Origin: Geobacter sp. UBA698
GTDB lineage: Bacteria > Desulfobacterota > Desulfuromonadia > Geobacterales > Pseudopelobacteraceae
DNA length: 11,809 bases
Assembly (NCBI GenBank): GCA_002298925.1
Contig: DBMM01000152.1
Span: 1,892 to 13,700, forward strand
Reading direction: 5' to 3'
Positions 1-7,445 of the stretch are shown here, piece after piece. Numbering within the stretch: position 1 is the stretch's first letter; each line of letters starts with the position of its first letter. Position numbers and translations under genes: made by a program. The notes below the pieces were generated by a model that worked only from the letters and a program-made list of their open reading frames with translations, did no database searches and had not been told where the DNA came from.

Positions 1-95
1 GTATGCCTTCGTCGCCTCAATCCTCACCGCCTTGATTTCATCTTTGATTTGAAATCGGTATAAAGGGTTTCTTGTTGAAAAGAGCGAGCTGAAGC
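1..95. other. Non-coding 3' flank of the minus-strand operon, with two weak hairpins
   Basis: No gene is supported here. GATTTCA (34-40) and TGAAATC (50-56) form a 7-bp AT-rich inverted repeat with a 9-nt loop. Read on the minus strand, GAGC-TTCA-GCTC (86-97) overlaps the stop codon of the Cys-rich gene and is followed by a short T-rich stretch, so it could act as a weak terminator for the operon. Neither hairpin is strong. The minus strand has an ATG at the inner repeat, but the frame closes after five codons. Confidence 0.3.
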
Positions 96-455
96 TCAGG
101 CGCGGTTTTGCGGTGGAACAAAAATCGGCCTAAAGACCTGAAGCAATGCCCAGGAAGGTTCCGTAAAAGGGTGGCTTGAAATCATCGGCGAATAGCTGCA
201 AAGGCCTCCGTTGGTGAGCGGAACATGGCAGGCGCAGCTGCAGCAGGCGGAATGGCAGCATTCCGAATCATGTTCGCCGCTGTTGGGACAGTTGTCGCCG
301 CTGCCAGAATCTGCCGGAAGGCTGCACATTTCCTGCAGAACGGCCAGGCTGCCATGTGCTGCTGCGGAATGCTGGAAAAAACTGGCAGTCGGCAGCAGCA
401 GGTAGAAGAAGATCAGCACAGCGACAATCTGGTTGTATTTGAGCGCGAGGTTCAT
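96..455 (-). CDS. Small exported Cys/His-rich protein, possible metal binder (hypothetical)
   Basis: A 119-residue protein that I cannot assign to a named family. Residues 9-27 are strongly hydrophobic after a Lys near the N-terminus, consistent with a Sec signal peptide cleaved around residues 25-34, so the mature part should be periplasmic or membrane-anchored. The mature part has nine Cys (44, 56, 66, 67, 71, 72, 74, 76, 86). Six of these lie in an eleven-residue cluster of CC-x3-CC-x-C-x-C type, with His at 62, 68 and 77. Such clustering suggests metal coordination or disulfides; this is inference. The C-terminus is Pro/aromatic-rich (FRPIFVPPQ). The gene lies 29 bp after the upstream RCK gene on the same strand, so it is probably the last gene of the ATPase-RCK-RCK operon. 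Its ribosome-binding site is weak (GAG about 8 nt before ATG), so translation may depend on the upstream gene. Confidence 0.7.
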   Translation of the reverse strand: MNLALKYNQIVAVLIFFYLLLPTASFFQHSAAAHGSLAVLQEMCSLPADSGSGDNCPNSGEHDSECCHSACCSCACHVPLTNGGLCSYSPMISSHPFTEPSWALLQVFRPIFVPPQNRA

Positions 456-484
456 TAATGGTCTCGAAAGTTTATGCTGGTAAT

Positions 485-1192
485 CTAGGTAATCTGCGTA
501 GAAATGTCAACCGCGTTGGCGGCTGCCCCGTCCTCTCCCAGCAGCGCGGCCAGCTGCGGCATCTCGGCCGAATGCACCACCGCCAGCACTTCATCCTGCG
601 GCTGCAGCACAAGATCGCTGCGCGGGATGAGCAGTTTGCCCCCCCGGATTATGGCGGCAATCACGCATTCCCTGGGCAGGGTCAGTTCGCCCAGGGCTCT
701 GGCTGCCGCTTGGGAGCGGGGATGCACTTTTTCCTCCACCAGCGAGTATTCCCCCTTGCGGAGCTTGAGCAGGGTCATCATCTCGCCCACCGACATCTCC
801 TCGGCAATCAGGTGGGCCATCAGGTCGGCCTGGTTGAGGGCCGCATCCACACCCATCTGGGGGGTGAACATCCAGGCATTGGCGGGGTCGTTCACCCGGG
901 CGATGATCCGGGCGACGCCGAATTCGGAGTGCGCCAGACTGGCCACAACCAGGTTGGTTTCGTCGGATCCGGTCATGGCAGCCACCACGTTCGCCTCCCT
1001 GATGCCGGCCGCCTCCAGAACGAGCGGGTCGGTACCGTTTCCGTGCTGTACCGCCTTGAGCGGCAGCTTCCTCTGCAGACGCGGGAGTTCATCGCGCTGC
1101 GCCTCGATCAGCCTGACCTGCTCGCCGCCGCTCAAAAGCAGTGCAGCCAGATGAGCCCCCACTTTGCCGCCGCCTACAATGATCACATACAT
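485..1192 (-). CDS. TrkA-like RCK-domain protein (RCK-1, distal)
   Basis: A 235-residue cytoplasmic protein with one RCK unit: a Rossmann TrkA-N domain (about residues 1-120) and a TrkA-C domain (about 145-215). The nucleotide-binding loop is G7-x-G9-x-x-G12, and an acidic residue (E30) ends the second strand, as expected for NAD(H) or ATP/ADP binding. Proteins of this family gate Trk/Ktr potassium transporters or channels by forming rings on the membrane subunit; E. coli TrkA carries two such units in about 458 residues, this protein one. An in-frame ATG lies 15 bp further upstream (1207), but a GGAGG 8 nt before the ATG at 1192 makes 1192 the likely start. It lies 20 bp downstream of the other RCK gene and is clearly different from it in sequence, so this is not a recent tandem duplicate. 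No TrkH/KtrB partner is in the window, so the regulated transporter is unknown. Confidence 0.88.
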   Translation of the reverse strand: MYVIIVGGGKVGAHLAALLLSGGEQVRLIEAQRDELPRLQRKLPLKAVQHGNGTDPLVLEAAGIREANVVAAMTGSDETNLVVASLAHSEFGVARIIARVNDPANAWMFTPQMGVDAALNQADLMAHLIAEEMSVGEMMTLLKLRKGEYSLVEEKVHPRSQAAARALGELTLPRECVIAAIIRGGKLLIPRSDLVLQPQDEVLAVVHSAEMPQLAALLGEDGAAANAVDISTQIT

Positions 1193-1212
1193 GAGAGTTT
1201 CCTCCATTAATG

Positions 1213-1863
1213 TTAATGCCAGCCCAGTATCAGCTTCAGTCGTTCCGCCGAGGAGGCCAGGAGTGCCAGGTGGATCATGTCCCCCTCGTGAAATTCGGTG
1301 CCCAGGGTGGGCAGAAAGGTTTTGCTCCGTCTGGTGATGGCCACCACATGGATCTCGCCCAGGACGGTCAGGTCGTTCACTGTCCGGCCGACCAGCAGAT
1401 GCGGCACCTCCGCCTCGACGATGTCCACCTCGCCGCTGCCCAGGCTCTTGATCGTGTCCAGCCGGGAATAGCAGAGCAGTTCGATGATCCGGTTGATGCC
1501 CCAGGTGACCTGGGAGATGGTGGCCAGCCCGAGACGACGGTAGACTTCCGCCTTGCGGGGGTCGAACAGCCGCGCCACCACCCGCGGCACACGGAACACC
1601 TGTCGCGCCAGGCGGGCCGCGACGATGTTGACCTCGTCACTGCTGGTGACAGCTGCTAAAGCGTCTGCCCGCTCGATTCCCGCCCGCAGCAGCACATCCC
1701 GGTCAAAACCGCCGCCGGCAACGCTCTCCCCCTGGAACGTGTGTCCCAGACGCTCGAAGGCGGCCGGATCCTGATCCACCACGGTAACGTTGTGCCCCCG
1801 CAGGCTGAGGGACGCAGACAGGCCGGCCCCCAGCCGGCCGCAGCCGATAATTATGATTCTCAT
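1213..1863 (-). CDS. TrkA-like RCK-domain protein (RCK-2, coupled to the ATPase gene)
   Basis: A 216-residue cytoplasmic protein with TrkA-N (about 1-118) and TrkA-C (about 138-216) domains. The dinucleotide loop is G7-C-G9-R-L-G12 and the ribose-binding acidic residue is D30 at the end of strand two, typical of NAD(H)-binding RCK proteins that control potassium uptake. The start is secure: GGGAGGT sits 6 nt upstream of ATG, and that ATG overlaps the ATPase stop codon in an ATGA arrangement, indicating translational coupling. Together with the next RCK gene it could form a hetero-oligomeric ring equivalent to a two-RCK TrkA. Family knowledge predicts a Trk/Ktr partner encoded elsewhere; the tight coupling to a pump gene leaves open that it regulates the pump or balances uptake with extrusion. 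That second idea is inference only. Confidence 0.88.
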   Translation of the reverse strand: MRIIIIGCGRLGAGLSASLSLRGHNVTVVDQDPAAFERLGHTFQGESVAGGGFDRDVLLRAGIERADALAAVTSSDEVNIVAARLARQVFRVPRVVARLFDPRKAEVYRRLGLATISQVTWGINRIIELLCYSRLDTIKSLGSGEVDIVEAEVPHLLVGRTVNDLTVLGEIHVVAITRRSKTFLPTLGTEFHEGDMIHLALLASSAERLKLILGWH

Positions 1864-4775
1864 GGGTTACCTCCCGGTTGGTCCGCTACCGGCAATCCCT
1901 TCCGGCATTCCCGCCAGCGCAACAGCTTCTTGCGCAGTTCATCGCTGAAAAAAAGCAGTGGAGCCCAGGCAGCCGCAAAAAGCCATTCGCGGATGCCGAT
2001 GGGCTCGGTATGAAAAATACTCTGCAAAAATGGCACATAGATCAGGATCGCCAGGATGACAAGTTCTGTGGCGATGCCCAGCAGCACCAGCCGGTTGCCG
2101 AAGATGCCAAGGGAAAAGGTCGAGGCACGCCGCGAGCGGCAGGCCAGCACAGCCCCGGCCTGACTGATCACGATGCAGGCCAGCGCCATGGTGGTGGCCA
2201 TGCGGTAGACTTCTGTTCCTTCTCCGGCCAGCGGCACTGCCGGCCAGCCATGCAGCCAGTTGAGGAAAAAGTAGCCGGACATGGCGGCGGTCGCCTCGAT
2301 CGTTCCGTACCAGCACAGGGCCAATGCCAGCAGCCTGGTGTTGAGCAGCGCTTCCTGCTGTGAGCGGGGCGGCTGGTCCATCACACCGGATTCGGGCGGC
2401 TCGCTGCCCAGTCCGATGGCCGGCAGCATGTCGGTCCCCAGGTCGATGGAGAGCACCTGCATGATTGTCAGCGGCAGCGGAATCAGGCCGCGTGAAAAGA
2501 GCATGACAATGAACGGCACCGCCTCGGCCATGTTACTGTTAAATACATAGACGGCAAACTTGCGGATATTGGCATAGACCGCCCGTCCTTCCTCAACCGC
2601 ATTGACGATGGAGGCGAAGTTGTCGTCGGTCAGGATCATGTCGGCCGCTTCCTTGGCCACGTCCGTGCCGCTGATGCCCATGGCTACGCCGATATCGGCC
2701 TGTTTCAGGGCCGGGGCATCGTTGACCCCGTCGCCGGTTACGGCTACCACTTGTCCCATCTCACGCAGCGCGCTCACGATCCTCAGCTTGTGTTCCGGCG
2801 CGGCGCGGGCGAAGATGACCTCCCTGGCCAGCGCCGTTTTAAGGGCATCGGCGTCCATGCTGTCCAGATCGGCACCGCTGATCAACTGCGGCCGGTCCGC
2901 CCCGATGATGCCGATGCGCCGGGCAATGCTCTCCGCCGTGAGCCCGTAGTCGCCGGTGATCATCATCACCCGGATCCCGGCCCGGTGGCATTTCTCCACC
3001 GCCGCGCTCACTTCCGAGCGGGGCGGGTCCATCATGGCCATCAGCCCCAGAAAGGTCAGGTCCCGTTCGACTCCCTCGGAGCTGAAATCGGTGAAACCGG
3101 CAGGCAGTCGGCGCTGAGCCACGGCCAGCACCCGCAGACCGCTCCTGGCGTAGCTGTCGTTGGCCAGCATGATCCCGTCGCGCCGGAGCTGGTCGAGGGG
3201 CTGTTCCCGGCCGTCCTGCAGAATCTGGCTGCAGAGTGCCACCACCTCCCGCGGCGCCCCCTTGACAAAGGTTAGCAAGCCTGGTTCGAGGTTAGAGGTT
3301 AGAGGTTCGAGGCTGTTATCTTCGCCCGTGGAACTAGAAGTAGCTGTCCCCGCACCCCGGTCCCCGGTCCCCAGTCCCCGGTGTACCGTGCTCATCATCT
3401 TGCGGCGCGAATCAAAGGGGAGTTCCCGCAGGCGCGGCCTCCGCTGCGCCTCCAGCTCCAGGTCGACGCCCCCCTTGACCGCGGCCAGACGCAGGGCCGC
3501 TTCGGTCGGATCGCCCAGTACCGTCCAGCGGGGATGGTCGTCGTCGGGGGGGAGCAGGCGGGCATCGTTGCAGAGACCGGCCGCCAGCAGCAGTCGCCGC
3601 AGGTCTCCTTCCTGCTCGTTTGGGACGATTCGCTCCCCGTCGCGGATCTCCCCCTCCGGATCGTAACCGCCGCCGGTTACGGTCAGGCTGCGCCCGTCAA
3701 GCCAGATGCCGCGCACCGTCATCTCGTTTTCGGTCAGGGTGCCGGTCTTGTCGGTGCAGATCACGGTGGTGCAGCCCAGGGTTTCCACGGCTGACAGCCG
3801 CTTGACCAGGGCGTTGCGTCCGGCCATGCGCTGCACGCCCATGGCAAGGGAGAGGGTTACCGTCGGCAGCATCCCTTCCGGTACAAAGGCGACGATCATC
3901 CCCATGGCAAAGATGAAGCTTTCCGCAACCGTGACACCGGCCACAAAGGTTGCCAGAACAAAAAAGAGCAGGCCGATACCGGTCGCCAGGGCGGTCACGA
4001 TCCTGGTGACCCGCCCCATTTCCTTTTGCAGCGGGCTCAATTCGTCTGCGATGCTCTGGGTAAGATGGGCGATATTGCCGAATTCGGAATCCATGCCGGT
4101 GGCGAAAACAACGGCAATGCCGGTTCCCGATGCCACGCTTGTGCCGGCGAAGACCAGGTTGGGCAGTTCGGTGCGCCCCAGGACTGAAGCCAGGACCGCC
4201 TCGGCGGTCTTGCGGGCCGGGTGGGATTCGCCCGAAAGGGTCGACTGGTCCGTCCTCAGTTCCGCCTCCCGTATCAGGCGGCCGTCGGCTGAAATGTGCT
4301 CCCCTTCGGCCAGCAGCATGACATCACCGGGAACCAGCTCTTCGGCCGGTATCTGCAGCTCCGTTCCGTCGCGCAGCACGCGGGCGTAGCTGGGGAGCAG
4401 CCGACGCAGGGCCTCGGTGGCCTTGTCGGCTCTGTACTCCTGCCAGAAGCTGAAGACGCCGTTGATCAGGTTGACCATCCAGATGGCGATACCGAGCTGC
4501 GGCATCCGCGCCAGGAAACCCACCAGGCCGCCGACCCAGAGCAGGATCGCCATCATGTGGGTGAAGTTGGCCAGGAATTTCAGGTAGAGTGGTTTGCCCT
4601 TGACCTCGCCGATGGTGTTGGCGCCGAAACGGTTGAGACGATTCTCTGCTTCTTCCCGGCTCAAACCGCCCGGTGAGGTTTGCAGGGCCTGGCAGACATC
4701 CGCGATGGCCAGTGTGTGAATGGTGCTTCTGTGGGGCTGGGTGGCTGCTGTATGGAGGCGGCTGGGGCGGGGCAT
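1860..4775 (-). CDS. P2-type cation ATPase resembling Na+,K+-ATPase (P2C-like)
   Basis: A 971-residue ATP-driven cation pump of the inner membrane. Order: N-terminal cation-ATPase domain (about 18-85), M1-M2 (about 65-112), actuator domain with SGES in place of the usual TGES (181-184), M3-M4 with P299-E300-G301, phosphorylation site DKTGT (D342), nucleotide domain with KGAP (505-508), TGD (607-609), GDGVND (681-686), then M5-M10. The M5 stretch S747-N748-x2-E751 and M6 D778-L-G-T-D782 match the K+/Na+ ligand positions of animal Na+,K+-ATPase, and the following ES-x-VMDQPPR also resembles it. At the position of the third sodium-site Asp (M8) there is Ala (A875). No heavy-metal CxxC domain or CPx motif is present, which argues against a P1B metal pump. 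The frame extends upstream to a TTG at 4850, but ATG 4775 has an AGGAG 11 nt upstream and is preferred. Residues about 465-498 are a low-complexity insert encoded by heptamer repeats. Ion specificity is inferred; a Ca2+ (P2A/B) pump is the alternative. Confidence 0.88.
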   Translation of the reverse strand: MPRPSRLHTAATQPHRSTIHTLAIADVCQALQTSPGGLSREEAENRLNRFGANTIGEVKGKPLYLKFLANFTHMMAILLWVGGLVGFLARMPQLGIAIWMVNLINGVFSFWQEYRADKATEALRRLLPSYARVLRDGTELQIPAEELVPGDVMLLAEGEHISADGRLIREAELRTDQSTLSGESHPARKTAEAVLASVLGRTELPNLVFAGTSVASGTGIAVVFATGMDSEFGNIAHLTQSIADELSPLQKEMGRVTRIVTALATGIGLLFFVLATFVAGVTVAESFIFAMGMIVAFVPEGMLPTVTLSLAMGVQRMAGRNALVKRLSAVETLGCTTVICTDKTGTLTENEMTVRGIWLDGRSLTVTGGGYDPEGEIRDGERIVPNEQEGDLRRLLLAAGLCNDARLLPPDDDHPRWTVLGDPTEAALRLAAVKGGVDLELEAQRRPRLRELPFDSRRKMMSTVHRGLGTGDRGAGTATSSSTGEDNSLEPLTSNLEPGLLTFVKGAPREVVALCSQILQDGREQPLDQLRRDGIMLANDSYARSGLRVLAVAQRRLPAGFTDFSSEGVERDLTFLGLMAMMDPPRSEVSAAVEKCHRAGIRVMMITGDYGLTAESIARRIGIIGADRPQLISGADLDSMDADALKTALAREVIFARAAPEHKLRIVSALREMGQVVAVTGDGVNDAPALKQADIGVAMGISGTDVAKEAADMILTDDNFASIVNAVEEGRAVYANIRKFAVYVFNSNMAEAVPFIVMLFSRGLIPLPLTIMQVLSIDLGTDMLPAIGLGSEPPESGVMDQPPRSQQEALLNTRLLALALCWYGTIEATAAMSGYFFLNWLHGWPAVPLAGEGTEVYRMATTMALACIVISQAGAVLACRSRRASTFSLGIFGNRLVLLGIATELVILAILIYVPFLQSIFHTEPIGIREWLFAAAWAPLLFFSDELRKKLLRWRECRKGLPVADQPGGNP
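3283..3312. repeat. Heptanucleotide tandem repeat GGTTCGA/GGTTAGA inside the ATPase gene
   Basis: Four consecutive 7-bp units, GGTTCGA, GGTTAGA, GGTTAGA and GGTTCGA, followed by GG. On the coding (minus) strand they encode residues about 488-498 of the ATPase, in a surface loop of the nucleotide-binding domain just before the KGAP motif. Seven is not a multiple of three, so gain or loss of one unit would shift the frame. Confidence 0.9.
3348..3382. repeat. Heptanucleotide tandem repeat CCCCGGT and variants inside the ATPase gene
   Basis: Five consecutive 7-bp units: CCCCGCA, CCCCGGT, CCCCGGT, CCCCAGT, CCCCGGT. They encode residues about 465-476 (Gly/Arg/Thr-rich) of the ATPase. The unit size and C4 core resemble the short tandemly repeated heptamers described in cyanobacteria, here in a different lineage and within a coding region. 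The array is separated by only 35 bp from the second, unrelated heptamer array. Confidence 0.9.
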
Positions 4776-4832
4776 GTCATCCGGTGCTCCTGTTCCTCGG
4801 TTCCATTGCGAGATAGATCTGCGCTGGCTGCA

Positions 4833-4841
4833 GGGGGGGGG
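4833..4841. repeat. Nine-G homopolymer tract in the ATPase leader
   Basis: A run of nine G on the plus strand, hence nine C in the 5' leader of the ATPase transcript, 58 bp before the ATG at 4775. Such tracts are slippage-prone. It lies outside the coding region if the ATG at 4775 is the true start, but inside the frame if the TTG at 4850 were used. Confidence 0.8.
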
Positions 4842-4865
4842 CAGGCGCAAAGGCGAGACAGGTTA

Positions 4866-4874
4866 AGTGTACCA
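4866..4874 (-). promoter_or_regulatory. Possible extended -10 promoter of the ATPase operon
   Basis: On the minus strand TGG-TACACT resembles an extended -10 element (TGn-TATAAT), which would place the transcript start about 80-85 nt before the ATPase ATG. No good -35 hexamer is visible at 17-18 bp upstream, so the assignment is weak. It is the best candidate I see in the 254-bp gap between kinase and ATPase genes. Confidence 0.3.
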
Positions 4875-5029
4875 GAGATGCGAGAATAGAAAAGTTGGCT
4901 TTTAAATTGGGGAGGAGAGGGGAGGGCTCTGCTGTATGGTTTGCGGATTTTTTTTGGATCGATTTGAGGGGGAACGGAGGTGAGGCTTGCTCAAGCTTCT
5001 TTGTTACCCCTGACAGACTCTTTCGGTTG

Positions 5030-7351
5030 TTATAGCGCGATCCTGAATTCGGCGCCATCGCCGGTGTTGCGGACAGTAAGACTTCCATTCATGTACTTCT
5101 CTATGATGGTCTTGGACATGAACAATCCTACTCCGGTGCCCTTGTCCGGCCCTTTTGTGGTGAAATACGGGTCGAATACCTTGTGCAGGATGTCATCCGG
5201 GATGCCGCCGGCGTTATCGGCAATTGTCACGACAGCCTTGCCGTCATTGGAGAAGAGATTGATCCTGACCTTCGGCCCCTTGACCTTGCGCATTGAAAAA
5301 GCATCCCGGGCGTTGTTGAGGATGGTCAGAAGCACCTGGGAGTATTCGTTTGGGAAACCGTGGATGGTGGGGTGATCCGTCGCGTCGACTTCAACCTTGA
5401 TCCACTCTGACTTGAGGCCACCTTCGACGAGGGAGAGCGTTTTTGTGATCTCATCGAGTACCTTAAACTCCACTCTTTCCTTGTCCGGCTTGAAGAAATT
5501 TCTGAAATCATCGATGGTCTGGGACATGTGCCCGATAATGGACATGGTATTGTTGACAACGGTATCGAGGTAATTCTTGCAGAACTCACCCTGTTCATAG
5601 GAATAGGGCAGCAGCTGCATGATCAGCCCCAGGTTGTTCAACGGCTGTCGCCACTGATGGGCGATATTTTCGATCATCTCCCCCATGGCCGCCTGGCGGC
5701 TCTGCTGAATGAGCATCCGTTCTTTCTCGCGCAGGTTTTCCAGGGTTTTCAGGCGCTCCATGGCTTCCTCATGCAGAGCCCGTTCCGCTTTTCTGTGGCG
5801 CTCCTCATGGTCGAGATTGTCCAGGGCGAAGGAAATGTCCATTGCCATCTGCTCCAGCAGTTCGATCATCTGGGGGCCGAAAAAGTGCGTGTCGCCGGAA
5901 TAAATGGCCAGGGCGCCGATCACCTTCCCGTTCAGGGTCAGCGCTATGGCCGCCGAGGAAAGAAAGCCCCGCTGCCGCCCCGCTTCCTGCCAGATCAGGG
6001 TGCGCGGATCGTTCAGGAAGTCGTTGCAGATGTAGTATCGGCCATCGCGGATGGCCGAACCGACCGGCCCCAGCCCTTCCGGCTCCTCCCTTACGGAAAC
6101 CCGGATGTCATCCAGATAGCCGTCATTGGCGCCGTGCCAAGCGACCGGTTCAACCAGGCCGGATTCATCGTTGATGAGACCGACCCAGGCCAGCCTGAAG
6201 CCGCCCTGTTCAACGACCCCCCGACAGATATCGTTGAACAGCCTGTCGCGATCTTTGGCACGCACAATTGTTTGGTTGGTCATACCCAGCACGGCATACA
6301 GGCGGTTCAGGCGCAGGACCTCCTTCTCGACCGCTTCCCGTTCCGCTATCTCGTCCTCCAGTGCCTGGTTGACCTTCACCAGTTCTGCTGTTCTTTCCTT
6401 TACTCTCAGTTCCATCTGGTCGTGAGCCTCGCGCAAGGCCTCTTCCGCCATCTTGCGGGCGGTGATGTCATTTCTCAGGCTGAGCAGGCGCTTTTCTCCG
6501 TCCAGGTCGATAATGACGGCAGAACAGAGGGTAAAATGGGGGCTGCCATCCTTGTCCCGTTGAGTGATCTCCCAGTCATGTATCTCTTCCCCCATTTTCA
6601 GCCGGGACACAACCTCCTGCCGCTCCAGAAGATCGTCCCAGATATTGAGCTCCGCTGACGTTCGTCCGATTACCTCATTCCTGCTGTAGCCGTACATGCG
6701 CTCGAACGACTTGTTGACTTCCAGTAACCTTCCCTCCTCGATGGTGGAAATCGCCATGGAGATCGGGGCGGCATGGAACGTCATGGAGAATTTCTCCTCT
6801 GACTCCCGGAGCGCTTTAACGGCTTCAGCCCGCTGGCAATTGGCCAAACCCATACTGACGAGGAAGTTTACAAAGGTGATATAGAAGTCAATGATCTGCC
6901 TGACCCTCTCCCTGGTGAAAACCGGGATGCGTCGCAGCGCCTCCATGTACGGATCGGTCCCGAAACCCATTTCCTTGGCCTGGCGCAGGAAGAATTCCTC
7001 GTCGATCTGCTCGTCGTCGTAGAAAAACTGGCCGAGAAACAGGGTGGCGACATGCTCGCGGGCGATGATGATCGGAACAGCCAGGTCCCAGAGGCCGTTG
7101 CGGCATTTGTATTGAACGTAGTTATCGGTGGTGAGAAGTATTTTGATGTAGTCGTCGCTTTGCCGGCAGCGTTCGGCCGTGACGGGGTGGATGCGATGGA
7201 AGTGGGTACAGATCTCCTGCCAACCTGTGGCGACAAGTACCTCGCCATCGCTGGCGATGATGCCGACCGGGATGGCGGTGGCGGCATAGAAACGGTCCAT
7301 GAGTATCTGCAGGTTGGGTATGTCGATTAGTTCCGACAACTTCCAGGGCAT
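5030..7351 (-). CDS. PocR-PAS-GAF hybrid-sensor histidine kinase
   Basis: A 773-residue sensor kinase without transmembrane segments, so probably cytoplasmic. Order: PocR sensory domain (about 5-172) with conserved Cys48, Cys62 and Cys83 and the motif C-x2-GLWDLAVPI; PAS/PAC (about 180-300); coiled coil (300-350); GAF (about 352-512); a second helical linker; dimerisation/phosphoacceptor helix with H565 in AHQWRQPLN; and an ATPase domain with N680 (NNARDA), D712-NAGG, DPYFTTK and G738-T-G-V-G-L. All catalytic boxes are present, so it should autophosphorylate. PocR domains are thought to bind small hydrocarbon derivatives such as diols. The start is supported by AAAGGA 8 nt before ATG. No receiver domain occurs in it or in a neighbour, so its response regulator lies elsewhere. 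It is divergent from the sigma-54 activator, suggesting a shared physiological theme but not necessarily a phosphorelay. Confidence 0.9.
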   Translation of the reverse strand: MPWKLSELIDIPNLQILMDRFYAATAIPVGIIASDGEVLVATGWQEICTHFHRIHPVTAERCRQSDDYIKILLTTDNYVQYKCRNGLWDLAVPIIIAREHVATLFLGQFFYDDEQIDEEFFLRQAKEMGFGTDPYMEALRRIPVFTRERVRQIIDFYITFVNFLVSMGLANCQRAEAVKALRESEEKFSMTFHAAPISMAISTIEEGRLLEVNKSFERMYGYSRNEVIGRTSAELNIWDDLLERQEVVSRLKMGEEIHDWEITQRDKDGSPHFTLCSAVIIDLDGEKRLLSLRNDITARKMAEEALREAHDQMELRVKERTAELVKVNQALEDEIAEREAVEKEVLRLNRLYAVLGMTNQTIVRAKDRDRLFNDICRGVVEQGGFRLAWVGLINDESGLVEPVAWHGANDGYLDDIRVSVREEPEGLGPVGSAIRDGRYYICNDFLNDPRTLIWQEAGRQRGFLSSAAIALTLNGKVIGALAIYSGDTHFFGPQMIELLEQMAMDISFALDNLDHEERHRKAERALHEEAMERLKTLENLREKERMLIQQSRQAAMGEMIENIAHQWRQPLNNLGLIMQLLPYSYEQGEFCKNYLDTVVNNTMSIIGHMSQTIDDFRNFFKPDKERVEFKVLDEITKTLSLVEGGLKSEWIKVEVDATDHPTIHGFPNEYSQVLLTILNNARDAFSMRKVKGPKVRINLFSNDGKAVVTIADNAGGIPDDILHKVFDPYFTTKGPDKGTGVGLFMSKTIIEKYMNGSLTVRNTGDGAEFRIAL

Positions 7352-7402
7352 GGGAATATCCTTTTGAAGTCATGGAGTGGACGCTGCGCTGGGGGAAACG
7401 GT

Positions 7403-7412
7403 CTGGCGCCAG
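7403..7412. promoter_or_regulatory. 10-bp palindrome in the kinase leader
   Basis: CTGGCGCCAG is a perfect palindrome lying between the predicted kinase transcript start (near 7439) and its ATG. It could be a protein-binding site or a trivial GC-rich palindrome; nothing else in the window repeats it. Confidence 0.25.
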
Positions 7413-7445
7413 GGTCTGCTATGGCAGAAAAATGATCATGGCGTG

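Noticed and set aside
427..432. Activator GAYTGA loop (protein residues 427-432, encoded near 9082-9099) as a sign of lost sigma-54 contact
   Set aside because: Tyr for Phe at this position is a known tolerated aromatic substitution in functional activators, and all other AAA+ motifs are intact.
458..1210. Long plus-strand open frame opposite the distal RCK gene
   Set aside because: It is antisense to a clear TrkA-like domain protein, has no recognisable motif, and reflects the codon bias of the real gene. The same applies to other long antisense frames over the ATPase, the kinase and the CoA-transferase.
3283..3382. Heptamer arrays as a CRISPR or mobile-element remnant
   Set aside because: There are no spacers, no inverted ends and no target-site duplication; these are plain tandem repeats read through in frame.
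4940..5005. Terminator after the kinase gene (AAGCTTGAGCAAGCCT hairpin and nearby A/T run)
   Set aside because: The stem is short with a mismatch, and on the minus strand the nearby homopolymer is A rather than T, so it does not fit a rho-independent terminator.
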